The notes under the pieces were generated by a model, which saw only the letters and a program-made list of their open reading frames with translations, had not been told where the DNA came from and ran no database searches. A program made the position numbers and the translations under genes. Source: Cololabis saira (Eukaryota > Chordata > Actinopteri > Beloniformes > Belonidae). From it: a stretch of 64,000 bases of DNA. Positions within the stretch are counted from its first letter, which is position 1, and each line of letters starts with the position of its first letter. Location of the stretch: NCBI RefSeq assembly GCF_033807715.1, contig NC_084596.1:39162958-39226957 (forward strand). Direction: 5' to 3'. Positions 35,501-45,230 of the stretch are shown here, one piece after another.

Positions 35501-38500
35501 AACGTAGGCAAACGTCATGCACTGCAACATAAGATCTATTGAGAAGTTCATCACTATATTTTTGAAAATATGAAATCATAACCGATGATCATACCTCCGA
35601 TCAACTTCAAACTCACCACTAACACTGTCGAGCCTGAGTTCAATAGTCCCTGTAAGTTTCATTCAGCTCAGTCAAACGCTACACGTACAGTGACATCTTA
35701 GAATTGTGGACACCAAACACATATTTTTTACCACAACCTATTTTTAAGTCAGTGTCAGCAAACATATAATATATCTGGGAAAGTAGCTGTATATGATTGA
35801 TTTTTTTCAGTGGACGGTTGAATTTTGATGATTTATTCTCACCATATTACAAGGTTTTACTGTTTACAGTCAGAGAGAAGCAGGGGCAGATGTAGCATTT
35901 TGGGGCTCGTCCTGGGTGTAACTCATTCATTCTTTAGGCAGGCCTAAATTTAATGCACATTTTTTCAGTCCAACTCTGTTGTAGCGCCACCTGTTGGCAA
36001 CAGCAAACAGGTTTTGTATTATGCTTTGCATTGTCCAAGGGACTTCAGGTTTCCTGAGTATGATCAGAGTTCTGCTCTGAACAGATGAGTGTGCTCATAC
36101 TCGTAATGCCACCATGTGGTGAAAGGAAGCGTCTTTCTTTGGATTTGGATGTGCTCTACCTCAGAAAGATCAGAGACATGTCAAAGGTGCTGAGAAAATA
36201 CTTTAAAAGGTGATGGTGTCTGACAGACATGATGACGAGCGTATGTTCAGGGGGATGGCTGTCATGACGTGGCTTATTGATTACATGAAGTGATCTTCTG
36301 CTCCATTGTAAGTTCTTTACTTGGCGCTACGAAACATGAGGTGATAAGTCACACCTTGATAAACCAGACCCCCACCCCCGAACAGACCCGTATGCTCATA
36401 ATTGCTAATTCTCATAGCGCCACCATGTGGTGAAAGCTGTAAAGTAGACTAATGTTTAGTTCTGCTTTGCATTAGAGGAATTTCAGATATTGTGAGGAAG
36501 TATTTAATAAGTTGATGATGTCTTACAGAAATGTCAGGTATACATTGAAGGGCATGGCTGTAATGGCATGGGCAGAGGACGTACTCAGGGATATACAGAG
36601 GTTTGTGACCTTGCAGAACAGTGTGAGCAGGCGTGCCACCCGGGGCTGTAGCCGTAGGTGCGAGGGCTCGATCCAGGCTGCTCGCAGCATTAACCTTCTC
36701 TCCACTTCTGTAGAGGGTCTTCCATCATCGTTCATCGCTCCTAGTCTGGAGCCTCCCAAGTCTTTGAAGGATTCCTGCCTGGGCAGCAATCTGAACGGCT
36801 ACCAGACTGCAAAACCCCTGAACGATTTAAACATCCCCATCAGACCTGCGGTGCCTCCCTCAGACTATGAGACACAGATGAATAACCTCACACTCAAGCC
36901 ACAGCCTCAGCAGCAAGGTACGAGCAGGAAAACTGACTGTGTTTGTGTCTGTTTCTTGTTTTTAAACGTTCTCTCGTATTTGCTTGATATTGTTTGTGTA
37001 CAACTTCCTTGTTTTGCGGTGTTTGTTTATATGATTAGGGCTGCAGAATATTAGAAAAAAGATGTTCTATGTGATGTCATTGTTTTGAGATTATATAACC
37101 AATTGCTTGAGTGTATGGTGTCGATGTCCTCCTGCTTTGCTGTGAACAAGGACCCCAAACAGCAAATAGCCTATTAAGACACTCAAAAATGCCATATCAT
37201 CATTTGGACTACACCTGCTTGATTGTATTTATTTAAAAAAAAAAAAAAGAACCTGGCAGCAGTTGCTATATTGGCAATAGAGCAGTGGTTCTCCAATGGG
37301 GGTATGCGTACCCCTGGGGGTACGTGAAGGCACTCCAGGGGGTACGTGAGATTTTAAAATATACATATATTTAAAAAGTAGCATCCATGCAAAAATCCTT
37401 TAAAAATAAATATTTCATAAATAATTGAGGAAAATATAAGTCTAAATTCATAAAATGAATTTTATCTTCAGGAGTAGGATATTCAACTTATTATCCTAAA
37501 ACCCCAGAGTATTCCCCACACCAGGATGGTTCCACCTAACCTGTCAATCACCTGGCTTCACCTGTCAATCACTTGGACCAACGATGGAGTCGTGGTTGAA
37601 GCGTAGCAGCAATATTTTTATGTTTAATAAAACAGTTACTGATGGCACAGTGCTCTGTTTTAGGTCTTTTTTTTTTACAACCAAAAGTGCTTTGTGCTGG
37701 TTAGGGGGTACTTGGCTGAAAAAATATTTCACAGGGGGTACGTCACTGAAAAAAGGTTGAGGACCACTGCAATAGACCAGCTCACCCTGCAGGATGGAGG
37801 AAACGTGTCCCTTCAGACGGACCTTTAGGCACCGTTAAATTAAAGCGAGCCAACATTTAGACCCATTTGTGCCACGCAGGATATTTAAGAACATCCAGCC
37901 TCGTTGTTCTGGCTGCTTTTCACCCGTCTCTCAGGTTCTGCCTCTAGATCCAGCTGCTCACAGTCCTGCGGCCCTGTGAGCAGCTGGGACCGGTAAGTCC
38001 TGCACAAGAAACATCTTCCCTGCTGCTCTGTTGCTCCTGAATCAGCCGAGGCTGAGGCGGCGTCCCTTTTCTCTCAGGGTTACAGCGGTGTTCGCCGACT
38101 GACCCGCACTGAAACACTTTGACCCACTGCTGCTTCAGCGGTGATGATCAGCCATGTCATGATTTCAATGTATTAATCACTTGTGGTTTGCTTCTGTTGA
38201 CGAGTTTGCTGATTGTTTCAACAGTTTCATAGCAAATAGCTGCATCAGCATCACTTATTTGTGGAGAAATCACTTCCTCCCACGAGGAGTCAGCAGTTCT
38301 GGGTTTTTACTGTCATATTCATGTCATGTCATGTTTCCTTTCACAGCTTCCAGAAATTGAAATGAGTGTTTTGATGAATGGTGGTGATAGTTTGTGGGAT
38401 AGGGCCGAAGGTTTTACTAGGTGGGCTGACATTAACAATTGGAGTGAGTGTCCACCTGATTGGTCAGATATATTATTGATGATCAGGGCTTGAAGTTGGA

Positions 38501-39478
38501 AATATAGTAAACTAACATTTATTGCCCAATTTGTTTGTTTTTGGGATATTGGTATCGTCATGATGATGTGATGAGCTTTAATCTTCACTCCTCAATAATC
38601 CAATGCATCTACAGGACTGTCTCAGAAAATTAGAATATTGTGATTTTCTGTAATGCAAAAACAAAAATGTCATACATTCTGGATTCATTACAAATCAACT
38701 GAAATATTGCAAGCCTTTTATTATTTTAATATTGCTGATACTGTCTTACAGCTTAAGAAAACTCAAATATCCTGTCTCAAAAAATTAGAATATTCTGGGA
38801 ATCTTAATCTTAATCTGTAAACCATAATCAGCAATATTAAAATAATAAAAGGCTTGCAATATTTCAGTTGATTTGTAATGAATCCAGAATGTATGACATT
38901 TTTGTTTTTTTAATTGCATTACAGAAAATAAAGAACTTTATCACAATATTCTAATTTTCTGAGACAGTCTTGTATTTAAGACCATTCTGTTGCTCTTTCC
39001 CCAACTGTATCTCCTTTTTTTGTTCTTATTACTTTTTATTCCATCGAAGAGAATAACTTCAAGTGGCTCCTCTTTATCCCCTCCAGCGGCTGATTGCTGT
39101 CCTCCGCTGCAACTTCCCCCTTCCTCGCGAGGCCCCACCGGTGTCTGGATCGCGACGCGGCGCGAGGACATCGTCTCCCAGATGACGCAGGCCTGCCTGA
39201 ACCAGAGCCTGGACGCCCTGCTGGCGCGCTCCATGCTCATGCGCGAGGATTACGAACTGGTGACCAACCAGACCACGCGCACCGCCAGGGTCCGCCAGCT
39301 CCTGGACAACTGTCACAAGCACAACGAGGACTTCTGCCGCATCATCGTCCAGAAGCTGTTCGACAACAAGCAGATGGGCCTGCACCCGTACCCCCCCGAG
39401 ATCACTTCCCCCACCGCGGCCGCCGTCCCCAGCGCGCCGCCGCTGTCCCTGCCCTACAACATCCCCAGGAACTTGTAG
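26386..39478 (+). CDS. ripk2: Receptor-interacting serine/threonine-protein kinase 2 (gene span, 11 coding exons)
   Basis: RIPK2 is the cytoplasmic adaptor kinase that binds activated NOD1/NOD2 through its CARD and drives NF-kB and MAPK signalling. The 11 exons I placed join with consistent phases into 1755 nt, 584 aa plus stop; the human protein is 540 aa. Kinase signatures (spliced numbering): glycine loop SRGGFGTV near 36-43, lysine K58 in VAIK, helix-C glutamate about E76, HHDLKTQN with catalytic D156 and N161, and DFG at 174-176. HHD replaces HRD, as in the known family. The CARD is at about 478-562, entirely in the last exon, followed by a Pro-rich tail. The middle region (about 324-477) is poorly conserved, as usual. 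All introns are GT-AG. An alternative start at codon 14 (26425) is possible; codon 1 has the better context. The introns hold MITE, hAT and LINE fragments. Confidence 0.95.
26911..27045. mobile_element. MITE copy 2 (GC-rich palindromic family), ripk2 intron 1
   Basis: Runs from ATGCCTGAATTAT to ATGAATCAGCCTTTAAT. It has the internal palindromes CCTACGGCGTAGGG and GTACGCCGAAGGCTCTGCG shared with the copies at 54, 49540 and 56815. Confidence 0.75.
27072..27424. mobile_element. Palindromic MITE with 19-20-bp ATTATGA repeats, ripk2 intron 1
   Basis: The ends are inverted copies. CTTATGGAAGCCCATTTCCG with CCAGTAAAAGAAAAAAATGA on the left mirrors TTTTTTTCTTTTACTGGTGG with AAATGCGCTTCCATACACTC on the right. 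The centre is a tandem of about 19-bp units (AAAGTCATAATTATGAGAT) that reverses orientation near 27230. It can fold into one long hairpin. It has no coding frame. Confidence 0.75.
27430..27800 (-). pseudogene. LINE reverse-transcriptase C-terminal fragment, minus strand, ripk2 intron 1
   Basis: The minus-strand translation reads [20 protein letters not shown], then [20 protein letters not shown] and [13 protein letters not shown]. This is the thumb/C-terminal pattern of CR1/Rex-type non-LTR reverse transcriptases, with at least one stop. Confidence 0.65.
28404..28557 (+). CDS. ripk2: ripk2 exon 2
   Basis: Preceded by TTTTTCAG and followed by GTAGCT. Encodes [20 protein letters not shown] and [20 protein letters not shown]: helix C and the hinge region. 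It ends in phase 0. Confidence 0.93.
29002..29157 (+). CDS. ripk2: ripk2 exon 3 (catalytic loop)
   Basis: Acceptor CTTGTACAG, donor GTTGGT. Encodes [20 protein letters not shown] and [13 protein letters not shown], with the catalytic Asp and Asn. Phase 0 on both sides. Confidence 0.95.
29393..29550 (+). CDS. ripk2: ripk2 exon 4 (DFG and activation segment)
   Basis: Acceptor CCTCGTCAG, donor GTAAGA. Encodes [20 protein letters not shown] and the [13 protein letters not shown] segment, with PPE in the APE position as in known RIPK2 proteins. It ends with two bases of a split Ser codon. Confidence 0.95.
30160..30209 (+). CDS. ripk2: ripk2 exon 5 (50 bp)
   Basis: A short exon with acceptor GCATCATAG and donor GTAACT. 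Encodes [16 protein letters not shown], the conserved helix F region. The phases fit exons 4 and 6. Confidence 0.93.
30318..30479 (+). CDS. ripk2: ripk2 exon 6 (kinase C-lobe)
   Basis: Acceptor TGTCCTCAG, donor GTAAGC. Encodes [20 protein letters not shown] and the [13 protein letters not shown] motif. The last base starts a split Lys codon completed in exon 7. Confidence 0.94.
30640..31110 (-). mobile_element. LINE 3' end, minus strand, ripk2 intron 6
   Basis: On the minus strand a [20 protein letters not shown] stretch with [16 protein letters not shown] and a stop is followed by an AT-rich 3' UTR ending in GACCGAAATAAACTAAACTA. This is the last part of a non-LTR element. Confidence 0.6.
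31958..32405. repeat. Degenerate transposon-like repeat with ATCGATA palindromes, ripk2 intron 6
   Basis: Left GAGCTGGGTATCATCACTGA and right ATCGATATTTTTAACCCACCCCTACT are loosely inverted. The interior carries ATACGATACGATT and ATCGATATATCGATA repeats and a back-to-back 22-A/22-T run at 32274-32317. It resembles degraded hAT-type repeats. No clear target duplication is seen. Confidence 0.4.
32878..32963 (+). CDS. ripk2: ripk2 exon 7 (end of kinase domain)
   Basis: Acceptor CCATCTCAG, donor GTACGA. Encodes [20 protein letters not shown] and VLEIKRSK, directly continuing PSFLK from exon 6. The preceding intron is 2.4 kb and contains LINE and simple-repeat sequence. Confidence 0.95.
33648..33749 (+). 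CDS. ripk2: ripk2 exon 8 (linker)
   Basis: Acceptor CATCCACAG, donor GTAAGT. Encodes 34 linker residues, among them [15 protein letters not shown], which aligns with the DKKKMELSL-type region of other RIPK2 proteins. Phase 0 both sides. Confidence 0.8.
33934..34021 (+). CDS. ripk2: ripk2 exon 9 (linker)
   Basis: Acceptor TATGTGGCAG, donor GTAAGA. Encodes [20 protein letters not shown] and TMSNVSPF. This is a Ser-rich linker of low conservation. The phase (one base carried) matches exon 10. Confidence 0.75.
34750..35285 (-). pseudogene. LINE C-terminal fragment, minus strand, ripk2 intron 9
   Basis: The minus-strand frame contains [20 protein letters not shown], then [20 protein letters not shown] and a stop. 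This is the conserved end of fish non-LTR reverse transcriptases (AFxFxAPxxWNxLP). An A/T-rich 3' UTR extends to 34755. Confidence 0.65.
36714..36917 (+). CDS. ripk2: ripk2 exon 10 (linker)
   Basis: Acceptor CCACTTCTGTAG, donor GTACGA. Encodes [20 protein letters not shown] through [10 protein letters not shown], a Pro/Ser-rich linker. The exon carries one base forward, which fits the last exon directly. Confidence 0.8.
37283..37769. mobile_element. hAT MITE with 8-bp target duplication, ripk2 intron 10
   Basis: The termini are CAGTGGTTCTCCAA and TTGAGGACCACTG. The flanks CAATAGAG (37275-37282) and CAATAGAC (37770-37777) match at 7 of 8 bases. Subterminal GGGGGTACGTGA repeats are present on both sides. 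No coding capacity. Confidence 0.85.
38610..38974. mobile_element. Palindromic Tc1/mariner-like MITE, ripk2 intron 10
   Basis: Nearly the whole 365 bp is an inverted repeat. TACAGGACTGTCTCAGAAAA on the left pairs with TTTTCTGAGACAGTCTTGTA on the right, and the arms stay complementary for about 150 bp through GGCTTGCAATATTTCAGTTG. Outer TA dinucleotides fit a Tc1/mariner target duplication. A related fragment is at 57545-57735. Confidence 0.75.
39087..39478 (+). CDS. ripk2: ripk2 exon 11 (CARD and stop)
   Basis: Acceptor CCCCTCCAG. Encodes the [44 protein letters not shown], and [18 protein letters not shown], then a Pro-rich end and TAG. It is GC-rich like exon 1. An alternative in-frame acceptor at 39130-39131 would shorten the start by 15 codons. 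Confidence 0.93.
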
Positions 39479-39665
39479 CGCGGGTCGCGGCCGAACGCGG
39501 GGAAAACGCGTCGGACTGACTGTGCCAACTTTACACTAAACCCCTTCAGGTTCTGTGGTGGTCAGCAGAGGCACCGTGGTTTCCACCAGCTTTACACGGG
39601 AAACCTGCAGATGAGCTGTCTGAGCAATAAGAGGCCGAGGTACAAAGTTAATACCCACTCACGCC

Positions 39666-39671
39666 AATAAA
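39666..39671 (+). terminator. ripk2 polyadenylation signal
   Basis: A canonical AATAAA lies 188 bp after the ripk2 stop, followed by a T-rich stretch. It is the first such signal downstream of the stop. Confidence 0.65.
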
Positions 39672-39699
39672 GGTTTTATTCTTTATATTCAAAATCAGA

Positions 39700-40190
39700 A
39701 GACTTGGACTGGATCTGTGGTTTTATTTAAAATTTTTTGTATTTGATGTGATTTATTTATATTCTCTTTGTTGGTATTACAGCATTGAACAGTACGGCTT
39801 TTATCTGTGAGCTCCAGACCTCCGTCGTTAATGTTCAATGAGTGATTCACACGCGGTGTCGAGGAAAACCAACAGGGAAAATATTTCCCCCTAGTAGCAA
39901 ACGTATCTGAAAGCTTCTTTTCTTGTTCCACTTTCATGATTCATAGAAACCGGAGGGTCTGCGATGGAAGACCACAGCCAGCATTAATCAGCTGGAGGGT
40001 AAATGGGGAAGTATTAGTGTAGATGTGTGGTTTTGGAGGGTAACACTTGCGTGACTCAGATGAAAGTTTGAATGGAAACAGGATTTGAGCCGTTTGTCGT
40101 ACCTGTGTTTCCTCTTTTTATCGCTGAGTTAAGAGTCGCTGCAGGGAAGAGGACGTTTAGGTTTCTGTTTAGCTCTCAGTATGAGAGGAG
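39700..40190. other. Gene-free stretch after ripk2
   Basis: No gene visible. Presumed flanking DNA beyond the ripk2 polyadenylation site. Confidence 0.5.
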
Positions 40191-40192
40191 AT

Positions 40193-40194
<2 letters not shown>

Positions 40195-40233
<39 letters not shown>
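40195..40233. repeat. (GT)n microsatellite
   Basis: About 19 GT units, unbroken. Confidence 0.95.
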
Positions 40234-40234
<1 letters not shown>

Positions 40235-40915
40235 CGAGGGTTAAACCAGGCTAAAATGACTCCTCATCTTGCATCCCTTTGGCCGGATCAACAGTGGCCT
40301 CGCTTCATAGCAATCTTTATCACGCTCACTTCCTAGAGGCTTCCTACTTCCTGGATGCTTCCGGCAACTTTTAGCGGACTTTTCTTCCCGTCGTTTGAGC
40401 GTTTTCCTGAGCTGCTCTTCCAAAGTGCAGGCATCGGTGGAGAAACCTGCTTCCCTTGTAGCAAAGTCTGACGAGTTCCCTGCTCAGACTCACCAGGGAA
40501 TCGTACAGCGTTTTCTGCTCAGAAAACTAGCAACACTTGTAAATACAATCAACGTCTCTATAAGACAGCGCCTGGTTAACAATCAGGAGGCTTGATGCTG
40601 TTACATGCAAAACATGAGTTCCTATAGGAAAGTAGCAGCAGGTAGAACCTGTTTTTAACTTTTACATGTGCATAAAGCCTAGGCTTCCTGCCAAACTAGA
40701 GCAGATAAACAGCACATAAATCACTGACACTGGCACTGGAGCACTGATCAATACTTCAAAGCTGCCAAATCAGAAACGTTTGCATTCATTTAGTTAAAGG
40801 AGACGTATTATTACCCACTTTTTCACACAAGTTCACACCATTTCATGAGGTCTTGCTGAAAGGTTTTTCACACGCTAAATACTGCAGATATAATACAAGA
40901 GCTCCTTTTCAGCCA
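40234..40915. other. Gene-free stretch
   Basis: Only short shadow frames; no domain, repeat or RNA gene recognised. Confidence 0.45.
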
Positions 40916-41735
40916 GATGTTGATGGTTCCAGATGCTGATGGTTCAGATGCTGATGGTTCAGATGCTGATGGTTCAGATGCTGATGGTTCCAGATGCTGA
41001 TGGTTCAGATGCTGATGGTTCAGATGCTGATGGTTCAGATGCTGATGTTCCAGATGCTGATGGTTCAGATGCTGATGGTTCAGATGCTGATGGTTCAGAT
41101 GCTGATGGTTCCAGATGCTGATGGTTCCAGATGCTGATGGTTCCAGATGCTGATGGTTCAGATGCTGATGGTTCAGATGCTGATGGTTCAGATGCTGATG
41201 TTCCAGATGCTGATGGTTCAGATGCTGATGGTTCAGATGCTGATGGTTCAGATGCTGATGGTTCCAGATGCTGATGGTTCCAGATGCTGATGGTTCCAGA
41301 TGCTGATGGTTCAGATGCTGATGGTTCAGATGCTGATGGTTCAGATGCTGATGTTCCAGATGCTGATGTTCCAGATGCTGATGTTCTAGATGCTGATGTT
41401 CCAGATGCTGATGGTTCAGATGCTGATGGTTCAGATGCTGATGGTTCAGATGCTGATGGTTCAGATGCTGATGGTTCAGATGCTGACTGTTCAGATGCTG
41501 ACTGTTCAGATGCTGATGGTTCAGATGCTGATGTTCCAGATGCTGATGGTTCAGATGCTGATGTTCCAGATGCTGATGTTCTAGATGCTGATGGTTCAGA
41601 TGCTGATGGTTCAGATGCTGATGGTTCAGATGCTGATGGTTCCAGATGCTGATGGTTCCAGATGCTGATGGTTCAGATGCTGATGGTTCAGATGCTGATG
41701 TTCCAGATGCTGATGTTCCAGATGCTGATATTTGA
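40916..41735. repeat. 15/16-bp minisatellite (CAGATGCTGATGGTT)
   Basis: About 54 tandem copies of CAGATGCTGATGGTT. Variants are TTCCAG for TTCAG (adding a base), ATGTT for ATGGTT, CTGTT and TTCTAG. Blocks of several units recur as larger duplications, for example 40990-41110 versus 41140-41260. Because of the 15/16-bp mix, the open frames on both strands shift phase between DADGS and LMVQM types. I treat them as repeat by-products. Confidence 0.95.
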
Positions 41736-42725
41736 GCCGCCCGCTTCACAGGTGTGAAGTCCATAATTTGAAGTTGGGTGGAGATAAAGATGGGCAGCTG
41801 GATGATTCTGATTTGGTCTGGATCTGCAGAGCCTGAACCCGTTAGTGAATGACCAGGGAGCTGCAAATCAGGGTTAGGTTCACTGATTTGTTAACTCTTT
41901 TAACCCTACGCTGTTTGGTGTGTGTGTGTGCGCGTGCATGCGTGTGTGTTATATGTGGAGGTTTTCTGTGACAGGCCTCGCTGTTGTATTATTTCTGCCT
42001 TCACACCCCCAAATGGTGCTCCGACAGTAACGTAGCTTCGGTATTTACTGTGTGCCGTCGTAACGTGAACCATAGAAAAATGAAACGAAAGAAAAGAGGG
42101 AGGGAAAACAAAAGTTCTCCCTGCACTGAATCGTGGTCCAGTAACCGGCCTGCTCTCCCAGACAGACAGCGGCATGCAGCCGAGGCGGCCGCTCTTACAG
42201 GCGCAGCATTAGATCTATTTATACTCCATAATTGAGTGAAGTGACAAGAGAGAAGCGCCTGCGTGTGTTTTGCCTTGTTTTAGAAACCGTGCCTCACATT
42301 GGTCTGAACTCCAACATGCGAAAGCCTTTTAAACACAAATCAACGTTGAGTAAAATGCTACTGATTTCATGGCCTCTATATGTTGTATCTTATGTTCTGT
42401 TAAAGACGGTTGCATACTTTTTTATGTACGTCCCATCTGTGTTCACTGTTTTCAGGAAGTATTGATCTCAGCCTGTGTAAAGGCCTTCTGGTGTAAGTTA
42501 GTAGATAAGAGCATGAGTTGGTCAAACCATGATGTGTTTCTGGAAAGTCCAATTGATGTGTATTTTCACTTTGAACCATTAAAAAAAAAAAAACAGTGTT
42601 GTATTGCATGGTTCATTAAAACTGCACCTTCTTATTGTCATTACAATAACTTTTGTTCTCTTAACCTCCTCCCACTTGTTCAGATCGGAGCTCCGGGTCC
42701 TGAGACTCAAGTCCTGCGTCAGACC
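41736..42725. other. Gene-free stretch
   Basis: No supported gene. It contains a short GT/GC simple stretch at 41920-41950 and a poly-A near 42580. Small frames here have no family signature. Confidence 0.4.
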
Positions 42726-42979
42726 AGGGGCCAGATTCACCAATATGTTCTTAAGAACAATCTTAAGAAATGTCTTAAGATCTAAAATTAAGAAGTTCAT
42801 AAGAAAGTTATTAAGTGCAATTCCTCAATATTTTCTTAAGAACCGTCTTAAGAACTGTCATTTCTTACGAATTTCTTATTTTTCCTACTTAAGAACTTCT
42901 TACAATATGTCATTGCATTGCACGCTCCAACAAACATTTATTTATAGTTTGGGTCTTAACCGTCAGTCACTCACTAAAC

Positions 42980-43069
42980 ATGGAGAAGGAGAAAAAGAGA
43001 TGCAGGAACTTTTCAAAGCAGGAGCTTGAGGTTCTGGTGGATGAGATTACTATTGGGGAAAATGAATAA
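42980..43069 (+). pseudogene. NAIF1-like / Harbinger Myb-like protein fragment
   Basis: A 29-codon frame, starting MEKEKKRCRNFSKQELEVLV and ending DEITIGENE then stop, resembles the start of the Myb-like protein of Harbinger transposons. NAIF1 was domesticated from that family, with an N-F-S-x-x-E-x-E-x-L-V pattern. The rest of the domain is lost. Confidence 0.45.
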
Positions 43070-43444
43070 TAATTAACTACCACGCTAACTAACATGCTAA
43101 CAAACATGCTAACAGGCTCTTTGTGTAATTAATTACAAAGTATATCCTCAAACTATGACCTACTAGTCTAAACTTGTCTAAAATGGTGATATTAGAGTCT
43201 TAACTTTTCACAGAAGAAATTTTAAGACAGGTCGAGGTTGTCTTAAAGTTAAGAAAAAAGTCAAGAACAAATTTGAGAACTTTTATTTTAAGAATACCAT
43301 TTTTTCTTAAGTTGAGAAAATACTTAGAACTTTTTTGGAGAATATGACTTCTTCTCTTTTTTCTTCTTAAGACTGAACTTAAGAAAAAAATGACACTTAA
43401 GAAGATTTTTTTTCTGATGCACAATATAAGGACACCCCTTTTAA

Positions 43445-44588
43445 TGCACAACATGGGTCAAAAATGACGCGCATTCATATCCCATGTCATCTCATGCAGG
43501 CTGAGTTTTTCTTTCCTGTATCTTTTTAGATCAATGTATTTTAGTATTCAATAATCCACATATTCTTTAGATATCTTGTTTTTGAGTACCATGCATCATT
43601 ATGTTTCCAGCCTTATTTTTTGAATATAGGCCTACTTCATTTTTGTATTACTATATCAAGTTTACACAGATGGATCAAAAATGACCTGTTTATCCAAGTA
43701 TGATTTAAAGATAAATGAAGGCATATAATAACAATATTTTTCTTCAAATAACTATTTTAGTTGTGATTTGGACCAAACATTCATAAAAGTAACTTTTGAA
43801 ACATGTTTATTTCTCACTCTGGAACACACAAATACATCTGACAATAGATAACTAAAAATAAAATGATGCGTTGACCAAAGTAAAATAAAATAGAACTGAT
43901 AGTGGTCTGTTCCCTGACGCAATGCCCTGGTCCTCTTGTCATCAAATTGTATGAAGTGCCGGATATCTTCATATCTCCTGAGCCCCATAGTGGCCTTGCA
44001 CATTGGATTTTGTTGCAGATCTAGAAACTGCTCCCGCAAGGCCACAAAATTCAGACTCAAAATCACTTCCAATAGCATCCTCATCTGGTTCTTCATCCAA
44101 CATTCTCAGAACCATTTCAGCTGTAAATCTGCAAGCAGTACTCTGGATAAAGTAAATCAAAAGCACAATACTTTCAGTAATGTATATAAACTCAATTCAG
44201 TTATCTTTGTGTGTCATCAAGTCATCAAATATTTTCTTAGGTAAAGCAACTTACTTACTAGAGGCAGTGCTGAGCAGGTGGTGATTAGCAGATGTTCGCA
44301 GTCATTATATTCCTAATTTCAAACATGGTCAAAGGTTCCTACCAGGTGCACATGCAGGTGCATGTGCATGTGTGCAAAGTTGATGTAGGAATACAAAAGT
44401 TGTGCTTGTTCACAAAGTAAGAAAAGAAAAATGATGACTAGTGCTGAATAGAAACCTGTTATTTACTGTATACATGGAATAGTGGATGATAAAATACATG
44501 TATTTCAAAGGCAGAGCAAAGCAACACTCAGCCATACATGAAATAACACAAAAAATGAATGTGGGTCATTTTTGACCCATGTTGTGCA
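43445..44588 (-). mobile_element. piggyBac-like element remnant
   Basis: The termini TGCACAACATGGGTCAAAAA and TTTTTGACCCATGTTGTGCA form a 20-bp perfect inverted repeat. They are flanked by TTAA (43441-43444) on the left and TTAG (44589-44592) on the right. TTAA is the piggyBac target site. The minus strand carries transposase fragments. A further related end (TTTTGACCCATGTTGTTCAT) lies at about 44760-44780. Confidence 0.8.
43752..44166 (-). pseudogene. piggyBac transposase fragments
   Basis: Two overlapping minus-strand frames carry an acidic N-terminal piece (MVLRMLDEEPDEDAIGSDFE) and a core piece (LRRYEDIRHFIQFDDKRTRA). The latter fits the start of the DDE_Tnp_1_7 domain of piggyBac transposases. 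A frameshift and a deletion separate them, and the catalytic Asp region and Cys-rich tail are missing. Confidence 0.6.
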
Positions 44589-44812
44589 TTAGAAGTGTAG
44601 TGATACAAAAAACGTTTTTATTCAAAAAGTAAGACAACAAATAATAAAATAAGGATGTTAACTGATAAAAAACAAGTTAATTGAGGAATACCTGGAAGAC
44701 CAAAAGATAAAACTAATCTATTACAAAGATAAAGAACATAAAATCTCTGTCGGGTCACTTTTGACCCATGTTGTTCATCAGAGGGTTAAGAATGTTTTGT
44801 GAATCCGGCCCC

Positions 44813-45230
44813 AGGACGGGAATCCTTCCTCTCCCCAGAAATCCCCAGCTGCTCTCCTCAGCGCCTGCATGTTAAAACAAGACGGTGCAACAAAGTGCTC
44901 TGTCCCAACCTTTTTTTTTTCTTTTAATTAAAAGTTACTATTCAAAACCCCAAACTGGTACTGGTAAATTTGGCACAGTTTTTACGTTCTATTGTGAATA
45001 AAAAAGACTTGCAAATTGTCATAAACCAGAAAGCTTTTTTTTTGCAACTTTCTCTTTTTTGGTGATTTCAAGTTTTTTCCAACAATAAAGAAAGTAAAAA
45101 TATATAATATAAATAAATAAAAATAAAATAAGAGAACAAACAGGTTGACTTAGGGCATACATTAATAACAATAAAGAACCCCCCCCCAAAAAAAACAGGA
45201 TTTTACATTTCCCAGTATTTTATATACTGC
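44813..45230. other. Gene-free AT-rich stretch
   Basis: No gene. Poly-T/poly-A and AATAAA-like words only. Confidence 0.45.

Larger units (their letters stand above)
42728..44812 (+). mobile_element. Harbinger-like element (TTCTTAAGAA-rich) with nested piggyBac remnant
   Basis: The ends GGGGCCAGATTCACCAA and the terminal TTTTGTGAATCCGGCCCC are inverted copies. Just inside both ends, and at 43200-43400, the DNA is dense in CTTAAGAA palindromic words. A Myb-like ORF lies near the left end at 42980. The middle holds a piggyBac-like element. Assignment to Harbinger rests on the Myb-like protein; I could not define the target duplication. Confidence 0.55.

Noticed and set aside
37935..37992. Extra constitutive ripk2 exon between exons 10 and 11
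   Set aside because: The phase does not fit the CARD exon: its inclusion produces a stop, while skipping it keeps the frame. Kept only as a possible alternative exon.
39074..39519. Other frames over the ripk2 CARD exon (both strands)
   Set aside because: Shadows of the GC-rich CARD coding sequence.
40868..41866. 332-codon His/Gln/Leu/Asn minus-strand frame, and DADGS plus-strand frames
   Set aside because: By-products of the 15/16-bp minisatellite; phase shifts between units.
41906..42175. Small frames near 42 kb as genes
   Set aside because: No family signature, no splice logic, and ordinary AT-rich intergenic composition.
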